Assembly (NCBI GenBank): GCA_001630475.1
Contig: KV419395.1
Location: 124,001-188,000 of the forward strand
DNA from: Sistotremastrum niveocremeum HHB9708
Lineage: Eukaryota; Basidiomycota; Agaricomycetes; Sistotremastrales; Sistotremastraceae
Direction of reading: 5' to 3'
Length of the DNA: 64,000 nt
Part shown: positions 22,106 to 33,703 of the stretch, piece after piece
Layout: the number at the start of each line of letters is the position of its first letter
How positions within the stretch are numbered: position 1 is the first letter of the stretch
Made by a program: the position numbers and the translations under genes
The notes under the pieces: generated by a model
Seen by the model: the letters and a program-made list of their open reading frames with translations, nothing else
What the model was told of the DNA's origin: nothing
Databases searched by the model: none

Positions 22106-23403
22106 ATGAGCTGGACAGGGTTCGACTTATTCTCACTAAGTCCCGCTAGTCATGTCTGATCTTCAACTAGATTTAAGAAGACCCTGAACAGGGCTGGCAC
22201 AACGGTGAGCCTTGAGAGTCACCTGCACAAGCAGATCGAATGAACTGATTGTCGTATTGTGGAATAGGTCATGCAGAAGACTGGTCAGATAGAGCGTACC
22301 GTCGACCGGGAGTTTGCAGATGAGGAAGCCAAATACAAAGTGTGAGTCGTGCCTGATGATTCTGATCACTCGTGGTCGAGCTCTGGATCCTATCTAGTTA
22401 CGAAAAGGAGTGCAATGTTTTGCAGAAGGAAGCGAAATCATATCTGGATGCAATGCGAGGTATGTTCATTGGCGATGGGATCTCTTGAGAGTGCTGATTT
22501 CGCTCGTCCGATTTGCCCCGAATATCCACCAACAGCAATGACAGCTGCTCAAGCTCGTATGGCAGACACTATCGATGCATTCTATAGCGCGGCGGACAGA
22601 AATTCGGATGGTGCGATGGCCGGCAATGCTTACAAGCGTGCTGTGGAGGAGCTTGATAATGTCATTGGTCGCGAACTGGTGCGCAACTTCTCAACTTTCG
22701 AGGTGTGGTGTCTGACATTGCTACTAGGATGCCCCATACCGAGCGACGGTCCTTGATCCCGCACTCAAAATGAACTCCTACTTCCCTCTGATCAACGAAG
22801 CCATCTCGAAACGAAACAAAAAAGTGAGATTTGCGATCCAGGTCTATGCTATTCACTAACGTCTATCCCTTTCAGCTGCTGGACTACGACGCTGCACGAA
22901 GTAAGATGCGAAAGCTTATCGATAAACCGAGCGACGATCCCACCAAATTCCCCAAGGTCAGTCACTCTATCTGTCCGATTGTCCTGTATTCAAGTTAGCT
23001 CTTTAGGCACAACAAGAGCATGACGATGCGAAGGAAATCTTCGATGCTCTCAATGATCAGCTGGTTCAAGAACTGCCGCAGCTATTGGACCTCCGCATCC
23101 CGTACTTCGACCCAAGTTTTGAGGCCATGATCCGAATGCAGTGTAAATTCGCAGAAGAGGGCTATGAAAAATTGAGCGGCGTCCAACGGTACAACATTTA
23201 CCTGTTCACTCTAAGACATATCTGACGGAAGCGTTCCAGGTACTTTGCTGACAATGTACGAGATGATTATGCGGCCGGTCAACTGGATGCACAGGTGAGG
23301 TTCGATTCCTAGATCCGTGATGGTCTCTCACGTCCCTGGTTTTTTATAGGTTGAAGGTGTATTACAGGAGATGAAAGAATTGTCTATATGTGGCGGGAAC
23401 TGA
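22106..23403 (+). CDS. hob3: N-BAR protein Hob3/Rvs161
   Basis: Many short exons assemble to a protein that follows fungal Hob3/Rvs161 along its whole length. Rvs161 pairs with Rvs167 to bend membranes at sites of endocytosis and acts on actin patches and cell fusion. The start MSWTGF is split by an intron before KKTLNRAGTT. It is followed by VMQKTGQIERTVDREFADEE, YEKECNVLQKEAKSYLDAMR, AMTAAQARMADTIDAFY, GNAYKRAVEELDNVIGREL, MNSYFPLINEAISKRNKKLL, DYDAARSKMRKLIDKPSDDP, LVQELPQLLDLRIPYFDPSF and GQLDAQVEGVLQEMKELSIC, ending GGN with the stop at 23401. No SH3 domain follows, as expected for the Rvs161 branch. The length, about 260 residues, is normal. Confidence 0.94.
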
Positions 23404-23737
23404 TTTGTTGTATTTCACTTGGAGATGACATTATCTATTATGTAGGATTGAATGATGAGGCGCGCAGAATACCGTATCGAATAATGAGGTCAAATAAAGC
23501 AAAAGCAGAAAGAAAAACATTCGAAGATTTACTGAGATCGGTTCATTCGGTTCAAGAGACTTGGATTGGGATGTTGCCCGCGATGATTGTGATGACCTGC
23601 AGGGAGAACTTGCGGCGGCTCTGCCAAACGTGGTGGAACAGCATCCTCGCCAGCCGGTACGGGAATACCTTGATTATATTGGAAACCACGACCACGTCGG
23701 TTGGAATTCGAACCTTAACAGCATGAAGATGCAACTG
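23404..23737. other. Short spacer between converging genes
   Basis: Holds the 3' ends of the BAR gene (+) and of the RGG protein gene (-). No conserved frame. Confidence 0.5.
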
Positions 23738-26700
23738 TTACTTTGAAGGATACATACGCGTGAGAAGTGACGAACCCCTCGATGAGTTGCCTCTGCCACG
23801 TGAGGCACCGTTTTGGTTGGAGGAAGGATGATGGTATTCACCGTTTGGACGACGGTCCTGCGATTCATCGTTCAAAGCAAGTCGATCCTGAAGTGAAGCT
23901 CTGGTAGATCCTGAGGCCTCGTTGGATTCTCGAAGATCCTCTCCGCGACCACGACCCCGCCCTCGTCCACGACCGCGGCCTCGGTTGGCACCTCCGCGAG
24001 CGGATCCAGGGGGCGATCCACCTTCTGGGCTTCTTCGTTGACCGTATCTTGCAGGAGGACTTTGTGAGCGGTTATCACGCTCATAGTAAGAGGGGAGAGG
24101 TGGAGTTCGACCTCGTGGAGGATAGTACTCGTTTTCGCGAGGGTAGTATCCTTGACGATCCGGGCTTTGAGGGCGTCGAGGGGGCAAGTCCTCATATTCA
24201 GGAGGCTGACGTGGGGGTAGAGGACGATAACTGTCGTATTCCTGACGGTTGACGCGCCGCCTTCGATTATCTCGATTAGGCGAAGCAGGGCGAGGTCGTT
24301 TCGCAAGGTTAAGCGGTGGAGGCCGAGCGGGGAGGCCGGAGACTGTTGAGCGACTTTCTGAGCCGGGAGTAGATGGTTCACCGGCTCGTACCATGGGGCT
24401 ACTGGGATCGAGAGGCGGAGTGCGAGGAGGCTGATAATCGGCAGGCTGGTATTCAGGAGGTGTGATCGATCGAGAGTACGGCCAATTTCCTCGACGCTCT
24501 GGGGGATCAGTCACAAGAGAAGCGATTGGCGGATGAGGATTTGGAGATGCACTAGATGAAGCTGCCTGGTACGCTTGCGGAGTGGTGTTGTTGTTGGTCG
24601 TTCTATTGTTATTGACATCCGTGGCAGCCCAACCACCAAGAAATGGTGGCCAGTCGGCATCATGAACTGTGGTGGTCCGGGTATGCTGAGGGCGAAGAGC
24701 GTCTTGGTAGTCTTGCACAAAACGCTTCACTCCGTTGTGTTCCGGTACGGTCGAACCATTCGATACAGGAGTGCCAGGAGGTGGGACATGTTGCGGCATG
24801 CTCGGTATACCTTGTGATGGCAAGTGCGCGTTGGAGGTTCTATTCTGAAGGGAGTGCTGCAGGGGGTTCGACACTGAACTGGCTGGCGTTTTAGGTCGAG
24901 TGCCAGAGCCTGATGGAACTACGGGAGAGGGCACTGTCGGTGCTACAGCCGGGCGAAAGGCAGGTTTAGGGGGAGACACGAGTGGCGGTTGCACATATCG
25001 TTCCAGTTTCTGTTCTTGCTTCTGGACATCTGAGCCTGAGGAAGTTGCAACCTGAGGGATAGATGGCTTGCGAGGGAGAGCCGGAGCCACAACAGGCTTC
25101 TTTTCTTCTTGGTTATTCACTTGAACAGGAGGCTGATTGGGAGTGACCGTAGTCACAGTTGGTGGCGGGCGAATGACTTCACGTTTCACAGGAGGAGGCG
25201 GAGCTTGAAGAACCTGAGAAGGTCGAGGAACTGTTGGCGGTCGCGAGATAACAGGGTTCTGGGGAGGAGCAGGAGCAGGAGGAACGGGAATGGTGGGTTC
25301 AGAAGGTTCTGCCTTCACAGCGAAAGGGTTAGGGCCACGACTTCGACGGCCCTGATTCAGTAGGCCATTCGGACCCGACGTCTGTGCTGCGGGGACAGCT
25401 AAGGTTGCTGTGGATGAAGTGCTGGGGAATGATGTGATCGGTGGCCTTTGGGGGGTAGTAACGTTGGGAGCAGGGCGAATGTCTTGCATTGGCGTTGGAA
25501 CTGATATGGCTGACGGAACTGTAGAAGATTGTTGAGCTGGTGCAACCAAGCCTCCAGAAGATGCTGGAGGTATCGCGTCTCGTCGAGGCGCTTCACCTGA
25601 AGAAGGTCCAGCAAGCGGGCTAGTGCCCGTGTGGGAGGCAGGCCTCCTCGCTCGAAGCTTACTGCGGATGAGTTCCTCCTGTGAAAGAGGATCTTCAGAA
25701 ACAGGCGGCGTCCCCGAAACTGAAGAGACAGAAGCACCGGAAGTGGAAGATTGTGAGGGAGGCATGGAGGCCAAAGGTTCCGCAACCACAAGCCTTGCTT
25801 CTTTCTTGATCTCTAGCAGCTCCTTCAGCCTCTTTATCCCATTCTCTTGAGCAGCGATGGCATCATTTAGATCCCGGATCTCTTTATCAAGACGATCCTG
25901 ATATTCAAGACGCTGTTGCTCTTCTCTTCTTCGTTCTTCTTCCTCCTTCAGACGACGCTCTTCGCGAGCTCGGTGAGCAGCCATCCTCTCGGCCCATGCG
26001 TTTTTCTCTTCGGCGGCGGCGGCGACGAGATTATCATAGGGGGGCTGGGGGTTGAATGCAGCGACTGAAGGAGTCAAAGGCGCCGAGACAGGGTTCGCAG
26101 CTGGGGGCTGCGCCATGCCGTTGGAAGAGGAAGGAGTCGGAGCGGGAGCAGGAGGTCGTTGGGTGGACGAGGCAATGGCGGGAGCAGGAACTGATGCAGA
26201 CGATGCAGTAGCGTTAGGCGAGGGCCTTTTGGGTGTCGCTGAGGACGTGGCACCAGCGGCACCATTCAAGGGCGTATTGTTGGAAGAAAGTGGTGCTTTA
26301 GCGTTTACTCCATTGACCACTCCGTTGGTAGTAGAAGATGAAGCTTTGGAAGGTTGAGATGAGACAGATGGGTTCAAATCTTTCGGGGTATTGTTCGCCT
26401 TCAACTGAGGTTTTACATTCGCAGCAGGAGGTGCCGTCACAATTGCAGGCGCCTCTTTCACAGGGATAGACGCCTCCGGAGATGGCTCAGGGTCAGCCAT
26501 CTGTAAACGATCCAAAAGACTAGGTGCCGGGGCGATGCCCAGTCGATGAGCAAGAGACATTCCTGTCGTCAATGGACGACTCTCAGGAGCTGACGAAGTG
26601 CCAATATTGGTGAAGTGAAAAGACGAGAATAGAGGAGCTGCCGGACTTGAAGACGGATCTTCAGCCGGACGATCAGATATGACCGTGGGTTGTGGATAAG

Positions 26701-26743
26701 AGAACTGTGGATCTTTTCTTGAACCGTTCGTTTGCTCGTTCAT
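23738..26743 (-). CDS. 1001-residue Pro/Ser-rich protein with coiled coil and RGG tail
   Basis: A single uninterrupted exon of 1001 codons starts at an ATG at 26743. The sequence is mostly low complexity. Residues 1-240 are rich in Ala, Pro and Ser. About residues 245-320 form a strongly charged coiled coil (KEEEERRREEQQRLEYQDRL, AAQENGIKRLKELLEIKKEA). A long Pro/Ser/Val-rich stretch follows, with many PP-x-V repeats, then an Arg/Tyr-rich part (RPLPPRQPPEYEDLPPRRP, YYPPRGRTPPLPSYYERD). The end is an RGG-type box (RGGANRGRGRGRGRGRGRGE). Such boxes bind RNA or are methylated on arginine, so a role in an RNA-protein assembly is plausible but not shown. I do not recognise an ortholog. The lack of introns in 3 kb contrasts with the neighbouring genes. 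Confidence 0.8.
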   Translation of the reverse strand: MNEQTNGSRKDPQFSYPQPTVISDRPAEDPSSSPAAPLFSSFHFTNIGTSSAPESRPLTTGMSLAHRLGIAPAPSLLDRLQMADPEPSPEASIPVKEAPAIVTAPPAANVKPQLKANNTPKDLNPSVSSQPSKASSSTTNGVVNGVNAKAPLSSNNTPLNGAAGATSSATPKRPSPNATASSASVPAPAIASSTQRPPAPAPTPSSSNGMAQPPAANPVSAPLTPSVAAFNPQPPYDNLVAAAAEEKNAWAERMAAHRAREERRLKEEEERRREEQQRLEYQDRLDKEIRDLNDAIAAQENGIKRLKELLEIKKEARLVVAEPLASMPPSQSSTSGASVSSVSGTPPVSEDPLSQEELIRSKLRARRPASHTGTSPLAGPSSGEAPRRDAIPPASSGGLVAPAQQSSTVPSAISVPTPMQDIRPAPNVTTPQRPPITSFPSTSSTATLAVPAAQTSGPNGLLNQGRRSRGPNPFAVKAEPSEPTIPVPPAPAPPQNPVISRPPTVPRPSQVLQAPPPPVKREVIRPPPTVTTVTPNQPPVQVNNQEEKKPVVAPALPRKPSIPQVATSSGSDVQKQEQKLERYVQPPLVSPPKPAFRPAVAPTVPSPVVPSGSGTRPKTPASSVSNPLQHSLQNRTSNAHLPSQGIPSMPQHVPPPGTPVSNGSTVPEHNGVKRFVQDYQDALRPQHTRTTTVHDADWPPFLGGWAATDVNNNRTTNNNTTPQAYQAASSSASPNPHPPIASLVTDPPERRGNWPYSRSITPPEYQPADYQPPRTPPLDPSSPMVRAGEPSTPGSESRSTVSGLPARPPPLNLAKRPRPASPNRDNRRRRVNRQEYDSYRPLPPRQPPEYEDLPPRRPQSPDRQGYYPRENEYYPPRGRTPPLPSYYERDNRSQSPPARYGQRRSPEGGSPPGSARGGANRGRGRGRGRGRGRGEDLRESNEASGSTRASLQDRLALNDESQDRRPNGEYHHPSSNQNGASRGRGNSSRGSSLLTRMYPSK

Positions 26744-27265
26744 GCCACGGAGGCCAGGAAGGGTACAGGGGTTCTATTAACTGTTCATTTTCCGCTAAAA
26801 GGATGAAGAGGAGACTACATACTCTTCCGTTTGGATTGAAGACCTGAGACACGAGAGCGGGTACCTAAAGAGAGAAGAAAAAATGTTAGTCGGGTTTGAA
26901 GGGAGAAAGACGAAAGCAAGTGGTTCAAATATCGGAGTCCGAATCGCTTTATCTCTCAAATCCGGTCGGCTAATAGCCGGCAACTAGCTCATTCTCATGA
27001 CGCAAGCTTCTAGTTTCAGAAACGTTTCAGGACACGTTTCAGGAAAACTTCAGGTACCGAGTCAGTTTGAAATCATGTGTTGTGTACAGTGCTATATTGT
27101 CGCCGAGGTACTGATAAACATTCCTTCCGCACGATGCAATGAAAGATATGGAAAACGAGAGACAAACAAGATAGAGTAGACGTAAAAACAAGAAAATGTG
27201 AAGCGATAGCAGTGACAACGATTAAAAAGAAAACAGTGATCCATCCAATTTTCGGGTATAATCCC
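26744..27265. other. Intergenic stretch, nothing recognised
   Basis: Lies between the start of the RGG protein gene and the 3' end of the membrane protein gene, both on the minus strand. A transcript leader with an intron could begin here. Confidence 0.4.
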
Positions 27266-29226
27266 CTATACATGTTGCGTTGAAGACGATGCATAGTCTT
27301 CATGATATCGGTCCACAATCGAGCGGTCTGTCCGAGTCGTCATCGAATGATCTAATTGAGTCGGTGTCTCCGGATATCCAGAGTTCCTAGAGTATGTCCG
27401 AGTCGTGATGTCGAGCTCGTCCATCTCTGTGTCTGTCGGTCCTGACGAACGGAAACGTACTGAACTCCGATGTGAAAGTTCGATCTCCTCGGTGACCGGA
27501 TTCACTATTAATCCTCGTATGTTGAGCATCATCCGACACGTCATCACCCAGGGGACACTAAAAGTTTAATTTCAGGGTTGGTCATCGGGCTAGATGTGCT
27601 TTGGGGGTGCTTACGCCGTTAAGAAGCTGAGTTGGATATGAGTTGGAGTCGATCGTTATTGGAGATAGCAGGTACGTACCCTGATGCAGATCCTTTCATG
27701 GAAAGTCGTGCGGTACGGAATATGATAGCGTTGATAACGAGACAGCTTAGAGTTCTGAAGACAGCCGTGAATATATAATCCTTGGGGAGAAAGAGCTAGG
27801 CGCATACACCAAGAAATACAAGGTCTGTTGAGAGAAAGAAAATTATTAGTGAACTCGGTTAGTTGTACGACAATTCCCCACGCACCCCGTCACGAAGAAT
27901 GAGAGTCAGTGTGGGAGTTCGTTGGGCCATCACGGCCCTGATAGTTTTGGCTACAGTTAACGCAAATAGAACACATGTTGTAAACAGCGGAGGTATGATT
28001 GCAGTGAAGAGAAACGTGGGAACTGAAACACACAATGAGCAGATGGAGAGGAGTGATCAAAAATACCTACGAGGAAGACCGATAGTGTCACATCCAGAAC
28101 CATACGGTCTGATGATATCGGACGTTAGAAAAGATACACGAGGTTAAAAGAGGACACGCACGGTGGGAGCGGTGACTGTGAGATGGTGCCCCGAAAGGCT
28201 TCAGAGTCCAGAACAATATAAGTAATCAACGACGCTGAACCAGCGTCAATCCTCCAATAGTCCCGACAAACCAAGCTGAAACATACCAGCAAACAGTACA
28301 GCAAGAGATATCAAAACCTTCTTAGATTTCGAATACATAATCCAGACCCTGTAAATTCCTTCGCTTAGCACCGAACTCACGAAGACATCGAGATTTTCAT
28401 GAAATTGCTAACCGAGCTGCTAATATTACGTCTGCCGCCCACAGAACCGCGGCAGACCCGGCTGTCTGAGCGTGTATAGCTGCCTTGCAGCTATCAATCA
28501 TAAGTACAGAGCGTGAGTTCGGGGTCTTCCAAGCGAGACACGAGTATCTTACAACTGATAGCCGTATGATTAGATGAATAGCGAAGAATGAAATGGATGA
28601 CGTACATTAAGCCCGGCACTCGTGTTCACATAGACTTGGAAAGGGTTAGACAGTAGAACGACGTGCAATGAGGTGGAATAGTACCAAATGTGTCGAAAGC
28701 GTGTATGCCCATTCCCCCGTAGCGGAACTGAGATGTTGGCTAAATCCATACCGACGGGGACGGCGAGAAGATGATCACTCACGGCCAGCTGGAGAAGTGA
28801 TTAATGGGTTGACGGAAGTGAGATGGTGCAGCTACTCACATAAATCATTTTTCCAAGCGTCCATCGAGTTTTCCATACCAAGGCGTACTACAGGAAAAGG
28901 CGTGATTCAAGGTCCGGGAAAGCTTATGCTGCTCATGTACCTCTTGGCTAGGAACGGATTAGACAGCGAACAAAGATGGAAAAAAGTGAGACATACTCGA
29001 ATGTCAAGATATAGTCGAAACTGAGGTCGAGTCACAAAATGAACATGCGAGCTTTAAGACAGAGTCGGACAATACTAACGCAAGTAAACATAGCGATGAT
29101 ACTGCCCTCCAAGTCATCAGACGATGATCCCCACTCAACGTGAAAAAGCTGCGTACCATTAGCATAATTTGTATTTCTTCCATCCAACAGGACCTGAGCA
29201 AGAGCAGCAAGCTGGGCGGCACTCAT
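27266..29226 (-). CDS. Seven-helix membrane protein with DUF6533-type N-terminus
   Basis: The gene is cut into many very short exons. From the ATG at 29226, exons 29226-29157, 29101-29080 (22 nt) and 29020-28993 (28 nt) join in phase to give MSAAQLAALAQVLLDGRN, then NYANVSSLCLLAFDYILTF, and continue with YALVWKTRWTLGKMIY and RYGGMGIHAFDTF. This is the signature of the DUF6533 family of agaricomycete integral membrane proteins (YDYxLTF...VxxxWxxxWTLGKxLYxxxRY). Later exons give CKAAIHAQTAGSAAVLWAAD, VILAAR, VWIMYSKSKKVLISLAVLFA and WFVGTIGGLTL, all hydrophobic segments. The C-terminal exon (CRMMLNIRGLIVNP and an acidic Ser/Thr-rich tail ending SSSTQHV) is cytosolic-looking. The ligand and function of the family are unknown. 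The middle exons between 27550 and 28300 were not all resolved, and an in-frame upstream ATG at 29478 is a less likely start. Confidence 0.8.
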
Positions 29227-30548
29227 GGAATAGTCTCCCGACAGCCTCCCGCACGAGAGCACGACCGAGAGACACCAAGCAGCAAAATACCAGAAATCTC
29301 TAACCGGACGACGAAGGAGCGAGCGGGTCGAACGACGGGCAGGAAGAAAAGAGAGAAGGGTTATGGCAGCATATGTCTTAGTGTTATAGCGGCACAAAGA
29401 ACCTTGATGATGAGAAAATCCGAGAGGAACAGGGGTCAGCATCCGAGACCCTAATGCGGATGGGGTTTGCGGGGTCATAGCCGCTCACATGGTAGCCGTG
29501 CCCTGGTCCCGGTCATCATTTCAAACTTGGCCCGGTCATGGTCGCAACTGTCTATGATAACCCTGTAATATTGCAACCGAGTGTCCAGGAAATACAAGTC
29601 ACAATTTCCAGCTTTGAAAACAGAACAAGAGTCCCCGGGGTCAATAATACCTGGAACTTACATGGAAATAACCAGCCACCCCACAGACTCGCGTCACCAC
29701 TTCCATTCGGGAGAAGACAGTGAGCGAATGAAACTTCCCTCTAATGGCTAAATGCACGTCGGGCGAAGACTCGAGATGCTATATCTTCAAAGAAGCGGGA
29801 GCATCAGTGGAGAGCCTCGCTAAACACTCCACTTTGATTATCTCTCGAGGCTCTTGGGGCACAAAAACAAAAACTCCGAGTTTCTAGCCTTTCATTTGGA
29901 CCCGGTGATCTCGCCATGTCGTAACCATTCCTCACGCTCACGGAACTAACTTCTGGCAATCTTCGCGGACTCTGGTCTTTCTGGCAATCCAGATCATCGT
30001 CCGGGATACGTTCATGTCACCCAGGAAATCCAGTAACCACAGCTGATATCGATATCGCCTAGCGAAAGACGCTTTCGTAGCCGAGAGTATCTAGCAACGA
30101 CTCCTACACCTGGAGACGCTCACGTCGGCGCCTCTTGGAATCCTGGAAGTCAGGCGATACCCTGAGAAGCGGATCGTGGACTTGAAGAAGCTCCACTGCC
30201 TAGCGACTTCTCCAGCTCTTCCACTGAAGCGCATCAGGGTACGACCGATTATTCACCGGTGGGTATCTCAGGCAGAGACTTCTTCCTCTATTCTCCAGCT
30301 ATTGTATAGCGCTTCGGGATCTTGCGAGTCGGCACAAGTTTGAGGATAGCGGCGTAGTTGAACAGGAAGAATAATGAAAGCGATGTCGTAAATGGTACAA
30401 ATAGTACACTGATTGTACAATATGTTACCACGGGTCATCTAAAAAAAGATATTCAGAAACATTTCGAGAAAGAATAAACAATGAGCAGACCACCAGGACG
30501 AGTATAGTTCTCGGTCAAGTACGGCCCTCCTGAGAATGCATCCGTTCT
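29227..30548. other. 1.3 kb intergenic stretch, nothing recognised
   Basis: Contains the promoter of the seven-helix protein and the 3' flank of the glutaredoxin gene. No frame has family motifs and no terminal repeats were found. Confidence 0.5.
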
Positions 30549-31281
30549 CTATTGACCCATCTCCCAGCCGTCATCCGCGAAGAGATCGTATAGTTCTCCT
30601 CTATCATGCATAGCTTGCAGCTCGTCAGAGCCACCAATGGACTTCCCACGCCATACGATGTTTGGGAACGTGGAACGACCGGTCGTTCGACCCAGAAGAG
30701 CTTTCATGGCCGCTGAGTCTGATCGCTCGTCGACTTGGATAATATGGGGAGCGGGATGCAGTTCGTAGCCTGCTAAGAGCTTGATCGCTCGTTTTGAATA
30801 TCTGGCAGAGTGCGAAAGTCGATTTGTAAGTGCATTCAGAGTGAAAGATCACAAGCAGAACGTACGGACAATATGACTGGAAGGAATGTGAAGATAATTT
30901 GGTCAATGCAACCTCATGGGACATGTTTTGGATGCGCACCTTGCTGAAGACAACCATGGGTTTCGTTCTTCGCATCTCTGTCACTCTCTTCTTCCATCCC
31001 TTCTTGCTCAAGTCTCTCCCTGACGCAAAGACTCGCATATCCAATCTCTTCGACCCAGTGTCAAAGTCCTCCGGTAACACGTCCTCAGTCTTGGTGACCA
31101 TATACAACAGCGCATCCAACTCTGATACTTTCGGCCCAGTTCCCACATCCTTAAGATATCTCGGCATGGCATTTAATGAACCGCCTCTCATCCGGTTCGC
31201 AAAGATGAACACGACACATAGTGCAAGAAAGCCAATGAATAAACGTCGACGATTTCGAAGAATGCCACCTGCAATCGTCAT
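30549..31281 (-). CDS. Membrane-anchored glutaredoxin with CPYS active site
   Basis: Three exons (31281-30940, 30876-30866, 30801-30549) join in phase to 201 residues. The N-terminus holds one hydrophobic helix (RRLFIGFLALCVVFIFANRM) that would serve as a signal anchor, as in the secretory-pathway enzymes Grx6 and Grx7 of yeast. After a linker, the glutaredoxin fold begins with PMVVFSK, followed by SYCPYSKRAIKLLAGYEL, IIQVDERSD, the RSTFPNIVWRGKSIGGSDEL region (cis-Pro and GG glutathione-binding motifs) and a helix ending LYDLFADDGWEMGQ. The active site is CPYS, with a single cysteine in the usual pair, as in Grx7. An 11-nt exon encodes the active-site Cys. The frame is open upstream to another ATG at 31470, which would add 63 residues; I prefer the ATG just before the helix. 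Confidence 0.85.
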
Positions 31282-31602
31282 CTCAGCGACGTGACAACTT
31301 GAAGATTTCGGAGAGCTTTTCGGAGTCGGAGTAAGGGATCGGCGGTAACCGAAATTCGGACCCTTGCCGAGGATTGTCGATATTGAAAGTCCGACGGCAC
31401 GCCGGCGGCGCGTCGAACATGTTGTGGACTGTTTGTAGCACTGCGAGTGAACCGTGGGAAAAGAAAACATAACCCCGAACCTATAAAGAGACCCGCGCCA
31501 TGCTGGTCGTTCCCCATCACACCCTCAAGCCACCGCGCCTTCTCCTCAAGACTCTATCAACCCAAACACTTCACCCACCACCCCCTACTTTAACTCTACA
31601 CA
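31282..31602. promoter_or_regulatory. Divergent promoter region, glutaredoxin (-) and histone H4 (+)
   Basis: The two start codons face away from each other with 321 bp between them. A TATAAAG at 31482-31488 suits the histone side. If the glutaredoxin started at the upstream ATG at 31470, the gap would be only 132 bp. Confidence 0.5.
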
Positions 31603-32090
<488 letters not shown>

Positions 32091-32329
32091 ACTTATTTCG
32101 TTTTGTACTCGACTCTATTCCTGTATTTCTTTGTACTACCCACCTTCTAATCTTATTGCTCCGTAAACTGTAATCCTGTTTGAACGCTTCATAAGGGCTT
32201 CGGAAAATGTCGTATCAAATGAAGGAGTTGTCGCCCTGATCCTGCCTCGATCAAGGAGTCTTCGGCTACTAACAAAGTCAAGCTCGACTTGCGACTTGAC
32301 TTCATCTAGACTCTACACTCACTGCCACG

Positions 32330-33505
32330 ATGTCATCGCAATCACTTATCGCACCAATCGACTACGTCCTCTTCGACATGGATGGCCTCCTGATGCATGT
32401 GCCCGACTTCTTCCTACACTCGCGTCTAACGATCCCATTCTTGGAAACAGTGACTCGGAAAGGATTTACACCGAAGTAACCAGTTAGAAAACTGCTCGAC
32501 CTAAATGCCACGCCCGAAAATCGTTTTAATACTCTCGATATCTAGATCAGATTCTGGCGCGGTATGGGAAAGAAATGACTTGGGAAATTAAAGCTGGGCT
32601 CATGGGCAAACGTCTGTCATGTCTCCTTTCCGTCTCTCTCATTAAACTCAAAAGCCTCATGTCCCTTCATATCCATTTCGCAAACATACCCTCTATTTTA
32701 TTCAAAAAATTGAAAATCAAATGGATTCCGTGGTGGCATTACGAAGCCGAAAGACCAGCCGCAGAACATCTCCTCTCCTTCTTCCCCGACATAGACCTCA
32801 CAGTAGACCAATACCTCTCCGAACGAAAAATCGGCCAAGACGCTCTCTGGCCCACCGTCCGTCCTCTCCCCGGCGCCCAAAAACTCGTCGAACACCTCTC
32901 CGAACACAAAATCCCAATCGCAGTAGCCACCTCCTCCATCCGCAGAAATTATCTCCTCAAAAGCACCCCAAACCGTGCTTTATTCGATTTATTCGGGAAG
33001 AATGTCGTTTGTGCTGATGATGGACTGATTGGTCCTAAAAGGGGAAAACCGTGTCCGGATATCTTTCTTGTTGCTGCTAAACTCTTGGGGAAAGAAGTAG
33101 GCACGGGCGATCTGGGTGCTAATCCTAATGATGAAAGTAAACCTGTCTCTGGAGAGGAGAAGATCGTCCGAGGACGAGGCTTAGTCTTCGAAGACGCGGT
33201 TCCAGGCGTCCTCGCAGCCCAAAGGGCAGGAATGAAAGGTACGTGACCCTTTCCATACCGAGCCAAGCCATCGATATCGCGTGGCGTGGCGTGGCTTATC
33301 TTTACTTCCCCGTTCTTGGCACGATACTGATGCCATCATTCTATTTTTTGCTTCCGTTCGAAAAACAGTGATTTGGGTCCCCGACGAACGATTGTTAGCG
33401 CTTGGAGATAGCGCAGGGTTCACCGGTGACTTGAAGGCGGACCAGACCCTCAATTCCCTCGAAGCTTTCATCCCTGAACAATGGGGATTGCCGCCTTACC
33501 AGTAG
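32330..33505 (+). CDS. HAD-superfamily phosphatase, pseudouridine-5'-phosphatase / HDHD1-like
   Basis: Five exons (32330-32394, 32451-32482, 32546-32611, 32747-33238, 33369-33505) join in phase to 263 residues. Motif I is DYVLFDMDGLLIDSERIYTE, where the two Asp residues are the nucleophile and the acid/base of HAD hydrolases. The cap region follows with ILARYGKEMTWEIKAGLMGK and PERPAAEHLL. Motif II is VATSSIRRNYL, the motif III Lys is in GKPCPDIFL, and motif IV is GLVFEDAVPGVLAAQRAGMK, all intact. The order suits small-phosphate-ester phosphatases of the HDHD1/GPP1/DOG2 group; the substrate cannot be read from the sequence. The first intron needs a GC...AG donor, because the nearest GT site gives an immediate stop. 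The third intron is 135 nt, longer than its neighbours. Confidence 0.88.
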
Positions 33506-33703
33506 AGCACACCGGTCGCGTATCCTTCTCGTTTGCGTACGGGACGGAGAATCATGGAAAACACGCGTAAGATGAGCTTTAGAATCCAGATCTTTGTTGT
33601 ACAGATAGCCGAGTTAGTCGAGTAGAAGATTAAAATTACATGTAAAGCCCACGATGCCACTAAAATAGACCGCCTTGTGTTGTACATCTCTGTCAGTACT
33701 GTG

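Noticed and set aside
23296-23310. GGTTCGATTCC, like a tRNA B box, inside the BAR gene
   Set aside because: The T-stem does not pair properly and no A box or acceptor stem lies at the right distance; it falls in an intron and exon border of hob3.
27863-28147. 94-codon frame on + inside the seven-helix gene
   Set aside because: It lies antisense to confirmed exons of the DUF6533-type gene and overlaps its introns.
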